Shown: in pieces, positions 16,824-26,752 of the stretch
How the letters are laid out: the number at the start of each line of letters is the position of its first letter
How positions within the stretch are numbered: position 1 is the first letter of the stretch
Assembly: GCF_019598945.1 (NCBI RefSeq)
Contig: NZ_CP080598.1
Location: 2,976,001 to 3,040,000 of the forward strand
Length of the DNA: 64,000 nt
Source of the DNA: Sphaerospermopsis torques-reginae ITEP-024
Lineage (GTDB): Bacteria > Cyanobacteriota > Cyanobacteriia > Cyanobacteriales > Nostocaceae
Reading direction: 5' to 3'
Notes under the pieces: generated by a model
The model's input: only the letters and a program-made list of their open reading frames with translations
The model's database searches: none
Told to the model about the DNA's origin: nothing
Translations under genes and position numbers: made by a program

Positions 16824-17644
16824 TGCCACTACCTGAAGGATTTAGTGAATGGGAACACCTGCAAGACAAAATTCGGCTCTACCATAACAAGCTTGTGAAG
16901 AACTACTTCAAAAACCAAGCTGATGACGATATATCAACTCCAAAAGCTGGCTTAAAGCACGCTTGTTTGATAAAAGATAACGACACCACTGCCATGACCC
17001 AACTAAGGCTGTGGCTTTTTGAGGTAACCGTGGGTCACGCTCAATCGTTACACCCTCCTATTTACGGAATACCGGTTCATGAATTTCAAGGGGAAACAAA
17101 ATTCAAACCACAGGTACACTTACATTTTCAAGAAAGATACCCGTTTATAGCCGACAGGCTACGCCCAGTAGTCGGACAGATAAGCTTCCGCTTGATGGAT
17201 GAATCAGCATCTACTTACTCAAGAGCAAAAGCCGAAGTATTAGCAAAAGATATCAAGAGAGAATTTGGAAATCCCATTTTTGTCTGGAACAAAGGTAAGT
17301 TTGTTTACCACTACAGGGATGATGAAAAAGGCTACAGGTTCAAACTGTATGTTCCGTCAAAAGCGGAAGGGGAACGAGTCACACGCGCAGTTTTGTCTAT
17401 TCGCGGACATAGTTTTAATGACGATTTTTCTGATTATGTAGAAAACACCAGAACATACCCAAACAATCCTGGAAACCATACTATTTACGGACAATCTGTG
17501 CCGAAGCCCGTCCAGCGCCCAACAGCAGATGTCCGATTTAGATACGCTCAATTACATTTGCACGGTAGAACAAAAGTAATCAACCTGGTGGCGACTCCTG
17601 AAGTAGCACTCAGACAGGTGATCGAGAAGTTGACTTCAGTCTAG
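16823..17644 (+). CDS. Unknown cassette protein D, 273 aa
   Basis: Not recognised. It starts MPLPEGFSEWEHLQDKIRLY with ATG overlapping the stop of gene C. It is a soluble, basic and aromatic-rich protein with no signal peptide. Notable stretches are HPPIYGIPVHEFQGETKF, VHLHFQERYPF, GQISFRLMDESASTY, FVYHYRDDEKGYRFKLYVP and a C-terminal YAQLHLHGRTKVINLVATPE. Histidine-aromatic strands suggest a beta-rich fold. It shows no nuclease, ATPase or protease motif. A 94-bp gap follows, the only sizeable one in the cassette. Confidence 0.7.
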   Translation: MPLPEGFSEWEHLQDKIRLYHNKLVKNYFKNQADDDISTPKAGLKHACLIKDNDTTAMTQLRLWLFEVTVGHAQSLHPPIYGIPVHEFQGETKFKPQVHLHFQERYPFIADRLRPVVGQISFRLMDESASTYSRAKAEVLAKDIKREFGNPIFVWNKGKFVYHYRDDEKGYRFKLYVPSKAEGERVTRAVLSIRGHSFNDDFSDYVENTRTYPNNPGNHTIYGQSVPKPVQRPTADVRFRYAQLHLHGRTKVINLVATPEVALRQVIEKLTSV

Positions 17645-17738
17645 AAATTTTCTGCAAATACTATAGTATCGGTACGAAAAGATATCCGTTTTTTTTAAAT
17701 TACTATATAGGCATAAAGGTACATGGTACAGATTATTT
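17645..17738. other. Gap inside the cassette with possible internal promoter
   Basis: This 94-bp AT-rich stretch has an 8-T run at 17688-17695, then TACTATATAG at 17701-17710 that could serve as a -10 region for genes E-H. No hairpin of note was found. Confidence 0.3.
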
Positions 17739-18320
17739 ATGTCTAAGAGATTTAATAATTTAGATGCTGCATTGAAATATCTCAGATCACCAGAAGCCGC
17801 TCCTGACGCAGAAATCCCAGACGCACCAGCCGGGACTGCATTAAGAAAATATCAGGACTACAAAGCAGGAAAGGTGATAATCCAATACACCCGCGCACAA
17901 GACAGCCTGCCGGGGACATTGAATTTAGTAACAATTAAGCCTTTCGGATATTTGCCGGCAAGTACCGTACTAGTGAGGGTTACGCTAAGCAACCGGTCTG
18001 CGGGGCAATATTCCACAGTGGGATTAACGGAGGCGGCTCTTGGTATTACCAAGATAGCCGCAGAAAACGACACTTCTATAGAGTTGGCGGGCTTTAAGCC
18101 CGCACGCTGCACAGTCCGGAACACCACTGGCACTTCCGCAGCACCAAAAGATTCAAAAATTACCGGGCTTAAATATAAAGTTAAAGCGGGCGCGACGTAC
18201 ACTTTCCCACTAGGGAGAACCACCCAAAAAGCATCTTATTTTGAACAAAAATCCGCGATAATTGCCTTAGTGGAAACTCAAGCAACAAGAAGCGTCTCTT
18301 TTACTCCCGAAAAATTCTGA
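17739..18320 (+). CDS. Unknown cassette protein E, 193 aa
   Basis: Not recognised. It starts MSKRFNNLDAALKYLRSPEA and has a helical, Ala/Pro-rich N-terminus (1-45) followed by a long region of alternating strands: GKVIIQYTRAQDSLPGTLN, STVLVRVTLSNRSAGQYST, VKAGATYTFPLGRTTQKA. It has neither signal peptide nor cysteine cluster. The Thr/Val/Gly strand pattern fits a beta-sandwich, as in coat or appendage subunits, but this is inference from composition. Its stop overlaps the next ATG by one base (TGATG at 18318-18322). Confidence 0.68.
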   Translation: MSKRFNNLDAALKYLRSPEAAPDAEIPDAPAGTALRKYQDYKAGKVIIQYTRAQDSLPGTLNLVTIKPFGYLPASTVLVRVTLSNRSAGQYSTVGLTEAALGITKIAAENDTSIELAGFKPARCTVRNTTGTSAAPKDSKITGLKYKVKAGATYTFPLGRTTQKASYFEQKSAIIALVETQATRSVSFTPEKF

Positions 18321-18538
18321 TGGAATTATTCTTAATAGAAATTCATCCTACCGGGGCGTGCGAAGATGAAATCAAGAATTTGATTGAAAGAGAGGAGATA
18401 GCTATGCTTGCCAGGGAGAAATTCATGACTGGGGAAATCTCCTTCTCCGACTTTCTTGATTGTCTGGAGATTGCCCAAGTTGATGTTAACGATTTTCTAA
18501 ACATCAATGATGAAAATGCAAGGTTAATAGGATTTTGA
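18320..18538 (+). CDS. Unknown cassette protein F, small acidic, 72 aa
   Basis: Not recognised. MELFLIEIHPTGACEDEIKN begins a small, strongly acidic, mostly helical protein (16 Asp/Glu) ending DENARLIGF. Size, charge and position between larger structural-looking genes would suit a chaperone or assembly factor, but nothing shows this directly. It is translationally coupled to E and ends 2 bp before the next ATG. Confidence 0.6.
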   Translation: MELFLIEIHPTGACEDEIKNLIEREEIAMLAREKFMTGEISFSDFLDCLEIAQVDVNDFLNINDENARLIGF

Positions 18539-18540
18539 AT

Positions 18541-19020
18541 ATGGGGCGCGTAGTTGAATTTAACTCTCAGAATTGGGATTCGTTTTATAGTTTTTCAGCT
18601 ACGGCTGGGACTACAGGCGGCGACAGTTCTCACATCCCAATCCCCCCAACTACTGCTCCTCTCATTCTATCCTCTTCTATCATTGCTGCTTATGTCTCAA
18701 CGCCCGTCCCGTCCGGTCGGCGCTGGACTTTTGGAGGACGGGCTGTCAGAGAGTTCAAAAGCGGGTTGTTAGTGGGGGGAAGTGCTGACGTAGCTTCCCG
18801 TCCAGAGTTTATGTATGTAAATAAGCTGACTATAATTTTTTTCCCAAAAGTCAGTGTCGATTATTCTTTATCATTTTATTTCCCAGCTTGGTTTAAATCA
18901 GTTAGTTTGCAATGTTGGCAATACACGGGTCCGGACGACACCACTAGTGATATCGCTTTAGCTCAAGAATTTGCGAATCTTAACTTTAAGATTGACCAGT
19001 TATTGAATAACCAATATTAA
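18541..19020 (+). CDS. Unknown cassette protein G, 159 aa
   Basis: Not recognised. The start is ATG 18541 (MGRVVEFNSQNWDSFYSF), 2 bp after the stop of F; a TTG six bases earlier is also in frame. It is Ser/Thr/Pro-rich with aromatic strands: SGRRWTFGGRAVREF, KLTIIFFPKVSVDYSLSFYF, PAWFKSVSLQCWQYTGPDDT. The C-terminal 25 residues are helical (ALAQEFANLNFKIDQLL), perhaps an oligomerisation tail. It is probably beta-rich and extracellular-looking but has no signal peptide. The stop TAA is followed after 1 bp by gene H. Confidence 0.65.
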   Translation: MGRVVEFNSQNWDSFYSFSATAGTTGGDSSHIPIPPTTAPLILSSSIIAAYVSTPVPSGRRWTFGGRAVREFKSGLLVGGSADVASRPEFMYVNKLTIIFFPKVSVDYSLSFYFPAWFKSVSLQCWQYTGPDDTTSDIALAQEFANLNFKIDQLLNNQY

Positions 19021-19021
19021 A

Positions 19022-19177
19022 ATGACAGAAATAGAAATTTTAATAGGATTTATAGGAATAGAACTTGCCTTAGCCTCTTTCCTTTATAAAATCTTTAAAG
19101 ACTTTCAAATACAAGTACAAGAAGAAATTGACTCCAAAACTAAAACCAATTTTTTAGCCTTGGAATCAATTATCAAA
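19022..19177 (+). pseudogene. Cassette gene H, 5' part, membrane-anchored, cut by the IS
   Basis: MTEIEILIGFIGIELALAS begins an N-terminal membrane helix followed by a charged coiled segment (FKDFQIQVQEEIDSKTKTNF). After 52 codons the frame runs into the end of the IS element. A small single-pass protein at the end of such an operon recalls a holin-like or anchor protein, but this is unproven. The likely continuation lies beyond the IS at 21210. The two parts can be joined in frame only if two bases of the terminal CCC belong to the target. Confidence 0.5.
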
Positions 19178-21211
19178 CCCACATTCCGCACTTCAAAATG
19201 TAGTACATATACAAGTATCATAAGCAGCATAGAGTGTTAAATATAAATACGCAATCAAGAAAGTAAAAATATAGACTTTAATTCCCATTTGACTACTAAA
19301 GAGAAACTCATAAGGCATTGAGAATAAATTCAGGAAAAAATGAGAGAATGAGACTGAAGTACCTAAAAATGCCTTCATAATATGAATTACCAAACAGAAG
19401 AAATTGAGAGTAAAAACATAGATCACTTAGGAATAATCGCAGGAATAATAGATGAAATAGGAATAGTAGAAAAAATCAACGAGATATTTTCAATAGATAT
19501 CAGAGAGAAAGTAAACACAGGAGAAGTAGTCAAAGCAATCATTCTCAATGGACTAGGCTTTGTATCAAGACCACTATATTTGTTCCCAGATTTCTTTAAA
19601 GACAAAGCCGTAGAACATCTAATAGGAACAGGAATAAAAGCAGAAGATTTAAACGACGATAAAATAGGTAGAGTCATGGATAAACTCTATAAATATGGAT
19701 TAACTAAACTATTCTTAATCATTGCCTTAGAAGTAGTAAAGAAATATGGAATAGACACAAAATATTCCCATTTAGACTCAAGCTCATTACATTTACACGG
19801 GGAATATAAGAATTGCGTAAATAATCTAGAGAAAGAACTAGGAATAAATCGAGAACATCCAATAATGATTACACAAGGATATTCTCGTGACCATCGCCCA
19901 GACCTAAAACAATGTATATTAGATTTAATAGTAAGTAGTGATGGGGATATACCATTATTTTTTAGAGGGGCATCAGGAAACGAATCAGATAAAGCAGTAT
20001 TTGCTCATATCTTAGTAGAATATTCTAAACAAATAGATTTTGAAAGTATCATGGTGGCTGACAGTGCATTATATAGCGAAAGTAATTTAAAATTAATGTC
20101 AAACATGAAATGGATAAGTCGAGTACCATTATCCATTAAAAAAGCAAAAAATTTAGTGAAAGCCTCCATAAATAATGAAATGAAAGCCTGTAAAATCAAA
20201 GGTTATAGCTATATCGAAGAGAAAGTATCTTATGGAGGAATAGAGCAAAGATGGTTATTAGTAGAAAGCGTAGAGAGAAAAAAAGCAGACTTAAATAAAC
20301 TAGACAAAAAAATCCAAGAAGAGTTATTAAAAGCTAACAAACAAGTAGATAAATTAGAACAGGAAGAATTTGCTGATAAATCTTTAGCCGAGTTGAAAAT
20401 CAAAGAAATAACAGCTAAATTAAAATATCATCAAATATCAGACTATCGAATTACCGAGACATTAAATCAAGGGAAAACAGCAGTTTATAGAGTGAAATGT
20501 AAATTAAGAGAAAATCAGGAGTTAATTACACAACAGCAAAACTCTTGTGGCAGATTTATTTTAGCCACCAATATTTTGGATGCTCAGGAGTTAGAGTCAG
20601 AAGAAATCCTCAAAATATATAAAGAACAACAATCTACAGAAAGAGGATTTAGATTTATCAAAGACCCGTTATTTTTCGCGGATAGTCTGTTTGTGAAAAA
20701 TCCCCAAAGAGTAGAGACAATGATGATGTTAATGGCATTATGTCTTTTGGTTTATAATTTAGGACAAAGACAATTAAGAATGTCATTGAAGGCACAAAAA
20801 GCCACAGTTAAAAACCAACTGAATAAACCTACAGAATCTCCCACATTAAGATGGATATTTCAGTGCTTTCAAGGTATTCATCTTTTGATGGCACAAGGAT
20901 TTCAACGAATTCTTAATTTAACGGAGTCGCATTGTCATATCTTGCAATTCCTACCTACTACTTGTCAAAAATATTATTTATTATCTTAGTTTTCTCTCTA
21001 TTTTTACTATTTCATCGGTTATCTTTTTGATAACTGATTCCACACCTTGAATTAAATATTGTTATTGCAATAGCTTTTAAACACCTTCTAAAGCTCAACT
21101 TTGTGTGTCCATAATTTTGTTTTACATTGATACGTAATTGTTCAAACCATAAGTTTTAATTTACCGTCAATGTAGTTTGTTTATGCTACTTTTTGAAGTG
21201 CGGAATGTGGG
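19178..21211 (+). mobile_element. IS1634-family insertion sequence, complete, 2034 bp
   Basis: It is bounded by perfect 21-bp inverted repeats: the left end begins CCCACATTCCGCACTTC (19178-19198), with its reverse complement at 21191-21211. It holds a single intact transposase gene with non-coding flanks of about 180-200 bp. No target-site duplication is visible (left flank TTATCAAA, right flank TGCTAATA). The present flanks may therefore derive from recombination, or the true ends may lie a few bases inside. It sits within the last gene of the unknown cassette. Confidence 0.85.
19382..20989 (+). CDS. IS1634-family transposase (DUF4277/DDE)
   Basis: A 535-residue transposase. The N-terminal DUF4277-type part starts MNYQTEEIESKNIDHLGIIAGI. 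The DDE triad is visible as HLDSSS (Asp132), VADSALY (Asp227) and the Y-R-E-K-like segment around STERGFRFIKDP (Glu420). The C-terminal helix ETMMMLMALCLLVYNLGQRQLR is typical of the family. The frame is intact, so the element may still be active. The long charged insertion between the second Asp and the Glu (about 290-350) is normal for IS1634 relatives. Confidence 0.93.
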   Translation: MNYQTEEIESKNIDHLGIIAGIIDEIGIVEKINEIFSIDIREKVNTGEVVKAIILNGLGFVSRPLYLFPDFFKDKAVEHLIGTGIKAEDLNDDKIGRVMDKLYKYGLTKLFLIIALEVVKKYGIDTKYSHLDSSSLHLHGEYKNCVNNLEKELGINREHPIMITQGYSRDHRPDLKQCILDLIVSSDGDIPLFFRGASGNESDKAVFAHILVEYSKQIDFESIMVADSALYSESNLKLMSNMKWISRVPLSIKKAKNLVKASINNEMKACKIKGYSYIEEKVSYGGIEQRWLLVESVERKKADLNKLDKKIQEELLKANKQVDKLEQEEFADKSLAELKIKEITAKLKYHQISDYRITETLNQGKTAVYRVKCKLRENQELITQQQNSCGRFILATNILDAQELESEEILKIYKEQQSTERGFRFIKDPLFFADSLFVKNPQRVETMMMLMALCLLVYNLGQRQLRMSLKAQKATVKNQLNKPTESPTLRWIFQCFQGIHLLMAQGFQRILNLTESHCHILQFLPTTCQKYYLLS

Positions 21212-21392
21212 TGCTAATATTAACGGTGGACAAGGTGGACAAGGTGAACAAGGTGGTAAAGAGGATAAAAGTAAGTTCAATTACAGCAGATATCTACAAG
21301 CTTTAGGTATTGCTTATTTAAGTCCCCCAGAAATTGGTAACATCACAGATAAAGAAGCAATGTTAGCTCAATACCAAGGTTGGGAAGACTAG
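21210..21392 (+). pseudogene. Cassette gene H or I, 3' part after the IS
   Basis: A frame leaving the IS end encodes GANINGGQGGQGEQGGKEDK, then FNYSRYLQALGIAYLSPPE, and ends LAQYQGWED. The Gly/Gln-rich linker followed by a short helical tail fits the end of a small structural protein. It may be the rest of the interrupted gene at 19022, or the end of a separate gene if the IS flanks were rearranged. Its last codons contain the 14-bp repeat found at 13649. Confidence 0.45.
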
Positions 21393-21672
21393 GAAAACTG
21401 ATTTATTTATAGGCTTCTTCCACTAAGATTCAACTACTAAGAATAAATCCCGCTTTTAATCCAATTCAATTTAATAAGTAACTCAACCACAAAAAAAGAT
21501 CCCCCCTTGAACTTGTAGGGGCGAAGCATTCGGAGGGAATATCAATGGTTTCAGCGATAGGTTATCACCCGAATGCTTCGCCCTTACGATTAATGAATCG
21601 GTGTTCTAGCTTTAAAAAGGGGGGAAATAGAGTCAAAGTCCTGCTTATTAAGGGAGATTTAGGGGGATATAT
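21393..21672. other. Spacer after the cassette with a compact MITE
   Basis: No gene. It holds the 73-bp inverted-repeat element (21515-21587) and, around it, C-rich 'gatccccccttg' and G-rich 'aaaaaggggggaaat' arms (about 21499-21508 and 21612-21625) that could themselves pair. Confidence 0.5.
21515..21587. mobile_element. 73-bp MITE-like hairpin, compact copy
   Basis: The 19-bp ends GTAGGGGCGAAGCATTCGG and CCGAATGCTTCGCCCTTAC match those of 11575-11785. The centre is a unique 35-bp loop, so this looks like the uninterrupted form. Confidence 0.7.
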
Positions 21673-22752
21673 CTACTCAAAACAGCAATCAATAGCTAAC
21701 TCTGCATGATTAACTAAAACCTCTTTTTCCAGTTGATAAACTGGATATTGAGGGGTTATTTTTAATAAATTTTCCACTCTCTCTTTAGCCGTTTCTACTA
21801 TCTCTTCATTTAAACTACCATTACTCAAACAATTCGCAAAATCTTCGGCTATTTTATAAGTTCTTTCCAAAGATGAAGAATTGATATTTCGTGATACTAT
21901 AAATAAATCACAGCCAGCATTAAAAGCTCGTGCAACTGTTCCCGGACGCATGAACATATCCGCAACAGCTTTCATATCTAAATCATCGGAAACAATCACA
22001 CCTTGAAAATTTAATTCTTGGCGTAAAATCTGATTTAAAATTGTTTTAGATAATGTCGCTGGAACTTCTGGATCAATTTGCGGGAACAAAATATGTGCTG
22101 TCATTATTAGCGGTATTTGTTCCTGAATTAAAGTTTGAAAAGGAATTAATTCTCGGTTTCGTAAATCTTCTAAACTTAAATTTAATATTGGCAACTCTAA
22201 ATGAGAATCTGTGCTAGTATCTCCATGTCCAGGAAAGTGTTTAGCACAACCAAGAATACCCTCTTCCCTGAGTCCTTGATAATATTCCCGCGCACCTTGA
22301 CTAGCAGTTTTGGGAGTGATCCCAAAAGCACGAGGTCCAATAATAGGGTTTTGGGGGTTAGAAAAAATATCAGCGACAGGAGAAAAAGAAAGATTAATTC
22401 CCAGTGATTTTAATTCTAACGCCGTGGCTTTTGCTACTTCATAAGCTTGTGAGCGCACCAAATAAGCACAAGGAAAGCGAGTAATGGGAAATGGCGTTCT
22501 GACAACCCTTCCACCCTCATGATCTATACTGGTTAACAGCGTTTCTCGTTCAGTATATTCTCTAATTTGTTTAAGTAAATTTTCAAAGCCTTTTAACCAA
22601 ACTGGATAAGGAACACCATCAAGAAAGTTTTTAGTGAAAAAAATCACCCCCACGGGTTTTAACTCACTCAACGCCCGCTTATCATCATCACTAAGATCTG
22701 TACCAGAAACACCGAAAATTAAATGATTACCGAATTTTTGTAAATCTTTCAT
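21673..22752 (-). CDS. nagZ: Beta-N-acetylhexosaminidase, glycoside hydrolase family 3
   Basis: A 359-residue single-domain GH3 enzyme. The NagZ signature KHFPGHGDTSTDSH (171-184) supplies the His/Asp pair specific to NagZ, and SDDLDMKAV (about 257) carries the catalytic nucleophile Asp. SIDHEGGRVVR lines the N-acetylglucosamine pocket. It removes GlcNAc from anhydromuropeptides during cell-wall recycling and should be cytoplasmic, as no signal peptide is present. The start MKDLQKFGNHLIFG matches the normal beginning of the family. It is a single minus-strand gene, divergent from pds across a 218-bp repeat-rich spacer. Confidence 0.9.
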   Translation of the reverse strand: MKDLQKFGNHLIFGVSGTDLSDDDKRALSELKPVGVIFFTKNFLDGVPYPVWLKGFENLLKQIREYTERETLLTSIDHEGGRVVRTPFPITRFPCAYLVRSQAYEVAKATALELKSLGINLSFSPVADIFSNPQNPIIGPRAFGITPKTASQGAREYYQGLREEGILGCAKHFPGHGDTSTDSHLELPILNLSLEDLRNRELIPFQTLIQEQIPLIMTAHILFPQIDPEVPATLSKTILNQILRQELNFQGVIVSDDLDMKAVADMFMRPGTVARAFNAGCDLFIVSRNINSSSLERTYKIAEDFANCLSNGSLNEEIVETAKERVENLLKITPQYPVYQLEKEVLVNHAELAIDCCFE

Positions 22753-22970
22753 ATTCAGAATATCAAGGAGTCAGGAGTCAGGAGTCAGGAGTTCAGGAGT
22801 TCAGGAGTTCAGGAGTCAGAAGGTAAATATTTCTCTCCAGTCCCCAGTCCCCAATCACCAATCCCCAATCCCCAATCCCCAATTTCTCAAAGCCATGCCA
22901 AATGTAACAGAATGCAAAGTATAATGAAAACGACAAAACTATTAAGAAATATTGAAAACAGTAGGTTTAA
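22753..22970. repeat. Short tandem repeats between nagZ and pds
   Basis: 8- to 10-bp 'aggagtc'/'ggagttca' units (22768-22822) and 'ccccagtccccaatc' units (22841-22885) precede an AT-rich leader. The promoters for both divergent genes should be here, but none was placed. Confidence 0.7.
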
Positions 22971-25326
<2,356 letters not shown>

Positions 25327-25756
25327 AAGGAGGCAGGGGGCAGGGAGCAGGGGAGGCAGGGGAAGCAGGGGAAGCAGGCTCACAGGGGTAGGTTTTTAAT
25401 ATTATCTGTTAAGGCAGGACAAGGAAGACAAGGAGGGAACGTAGACAAGGAAGATTTTATACAAAAAATGGTCTGTTGAGCGTCGGTTTTTGTGACCAAT
25501 TGTACATTATTTGTACGTATTTCCGCCCTTGTCCACTGTCCTTCCTTGTCCTCCAAGTCTTGCCCTCACGACAATGTAAAATACCTACCCTTGTGAGGGG
25601 GAAGCAGGGGAGGCAAGGGGAGATTAATAACCCAATGCCCAGTCACCAGTCCCCAGTCACCAGTCCCCAGTCACCAGTCCCCTTTTCCCTGACAAATCAC
25701 AAAATATCTCTTGACGAACCAAAAATTCTCTGCTAACATAGTATAGTATTACCTCT
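25327..25756. other. Repeat-filled spacer between crtB and tRNA-Ser
   Basis: No gene. 25328-25378 is 'ggggaggcagg' tandem repeat, 25379-25597 is a 219-bp MITE-like element, and 25600-25690 is more G-rich repeat plus 'cagtccccagtcac' units. Frames crossing this stretch are made of repeat sequence and are not credible genes. Confidence 0.75.
25379..25597. mobile_element. 219-bp MITE-like hairpin element, copy 1
   Basis: The ends CTCACAGGGGTAGGTTTTTA and CCTACCCTTGTGAG are inverted repeats, and internal 'gacaaggaagacaagg' faces 'ccttccttgtcctcc', so most of the element can fold back on itself. The same unit lies at 54798-55017, differing mainly in the centre. Confidence 0.75.
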
Positions 25757-25843
25757 GGAGAGGTGGCTGAGTGGTCGAAAGCGGCAGATTGCTAATCTGT
25801 TAAGGTGTCACAACCTTCCAGGGTTCAAATCCCTGTCTCTCCG
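25757..25843 (+). tRNA. tRNA-Ser(GCT)
   Basis: An 87-nt class II tRNA with acceptor GGAGAGG, anticodon loop TTGCTAA (anticodon GCT), a long variable arm (AAGGTGTCACAACCTT) and T-arm CAGGG-TTCAAAT-CCCTG. The discriminator is G. A tyrosine-recombinase remnant begins 93 bp downstream. Confidence 0.93.
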
Positions 25844-25936
25844 TTACTAAAGCTCTTGTATACAGAAATCGAGCAAACCTACCCCAATAAATAATCAGTA
25901 GGTTTGATGATTATTCACTTGTTGAATACATTGAGC

Positions 25937-26494
25937 TTAATCAGACTCTACTCCTAGTTGAATGAGCATTGTTCTTAACTTTGAGTTTTCGTCTTTTAAC
26001 CATTGATTTTCTAGTTTTAATCTTTCGAGTTCTGTTAATTCTTCATCGGCTTTTATTAATTTGTCGAAAGCTTTGTCATGAGTGCTTTTTTGCATCCATC
26101 TTTGATAAGTTTTACAATGTTCCTCTACACTATGTCCCATCCACTTTGCAGCTATATCTACTATAACGCCTAACTCTGATGATCTGATAGCGTATCTATG
26201 CCTTAAATCATAGGCAGGGTTCTTAAATCCATATTTATGAAATAATTTGTTTAATTGACTAACTTTGTATTCTAAACAGCTACCCTCACTTTCACATTGA
26301 CTAATATTTAATAAATCAAATCTTTCCACCCATTGTGGATATAATGGGTAAACTTCTCTTTCACCTGTTTTTGTGTCATCTGGAATATATAGCACGTATC
26401 TTTTATTTGATGACTCAACAAACCGTTTTAAACAATCATCAGTTAACTGAAACATCTCCGAAGGTCTTAAACCATAAGTCAAATATTTCACCAA
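25937..26494 (-). pseudogene. Tyrosine recombinase (integrase) remnant, catalytic C-terminal part
   Basis: The open frame (about 185 codons) begins exactly at box I of the catalytic domain (YGLRPSE, first Arg). It continues through box II (YDLRHRYAIR, His-x-x-Arg), WMGHS, and the nucleophile region HCKTYQRWM (Tyr), and ends in a coiled coil (LERLKLENQWLKDENSKLRTM). The whole N-terminal DNA-binding half is missing. Upstream the sequence turns into a 'ccaatcaccaatcaccaatt' spacer repeat, so the gene was truncated. It points at tRNA-Ser, the usual position of an integrase beside its attachment site. No element body or second att copy was found. Confidence 0.75.
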
Positions 26495-26595
26495 TCACCA
26501 ATCACCAATTTTCATCAAAAATATTTAGTTAGAAAGTTTGTGAGATATACAATAAATTATAAATTATAAATTATAATCTTAATTACTGGTTTGGT

Positions 26596-26615
26596 CAACA
26601 GAGGGTACTCTGTTG
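26596..26615. other. Perfect hairpin upstream of the amino-acid binding protein gene
   Basis: CAACAGAG-GGTA-CTCTGTTG is an 8-bp stem with a 4-nt loop, about 140 bp before ATG 26753. No T-run follows, so it may be an operator or leader structure rather than a terminator. Confidence 0.35.
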
Positions 26616-26752
26616 ATAGACTTATTCCTTTAACTCCAAATGTTAATGTTATTATTTACAATTTGGAGCTTGAGTCATTAACCAGCTACACTAAGCAGTT
26701 AGTTTAATAATTGATTTTCAAGCTCCTCAACATAGAGGAGTGAAAGGAAGAT

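Noticed and set aside
25476-25736. 86-codon frame between crtB and tRNA-Ser
   Set aside because: It is made of MITE and 'cagtccccagtc' repeat sequence with no ribosome site.
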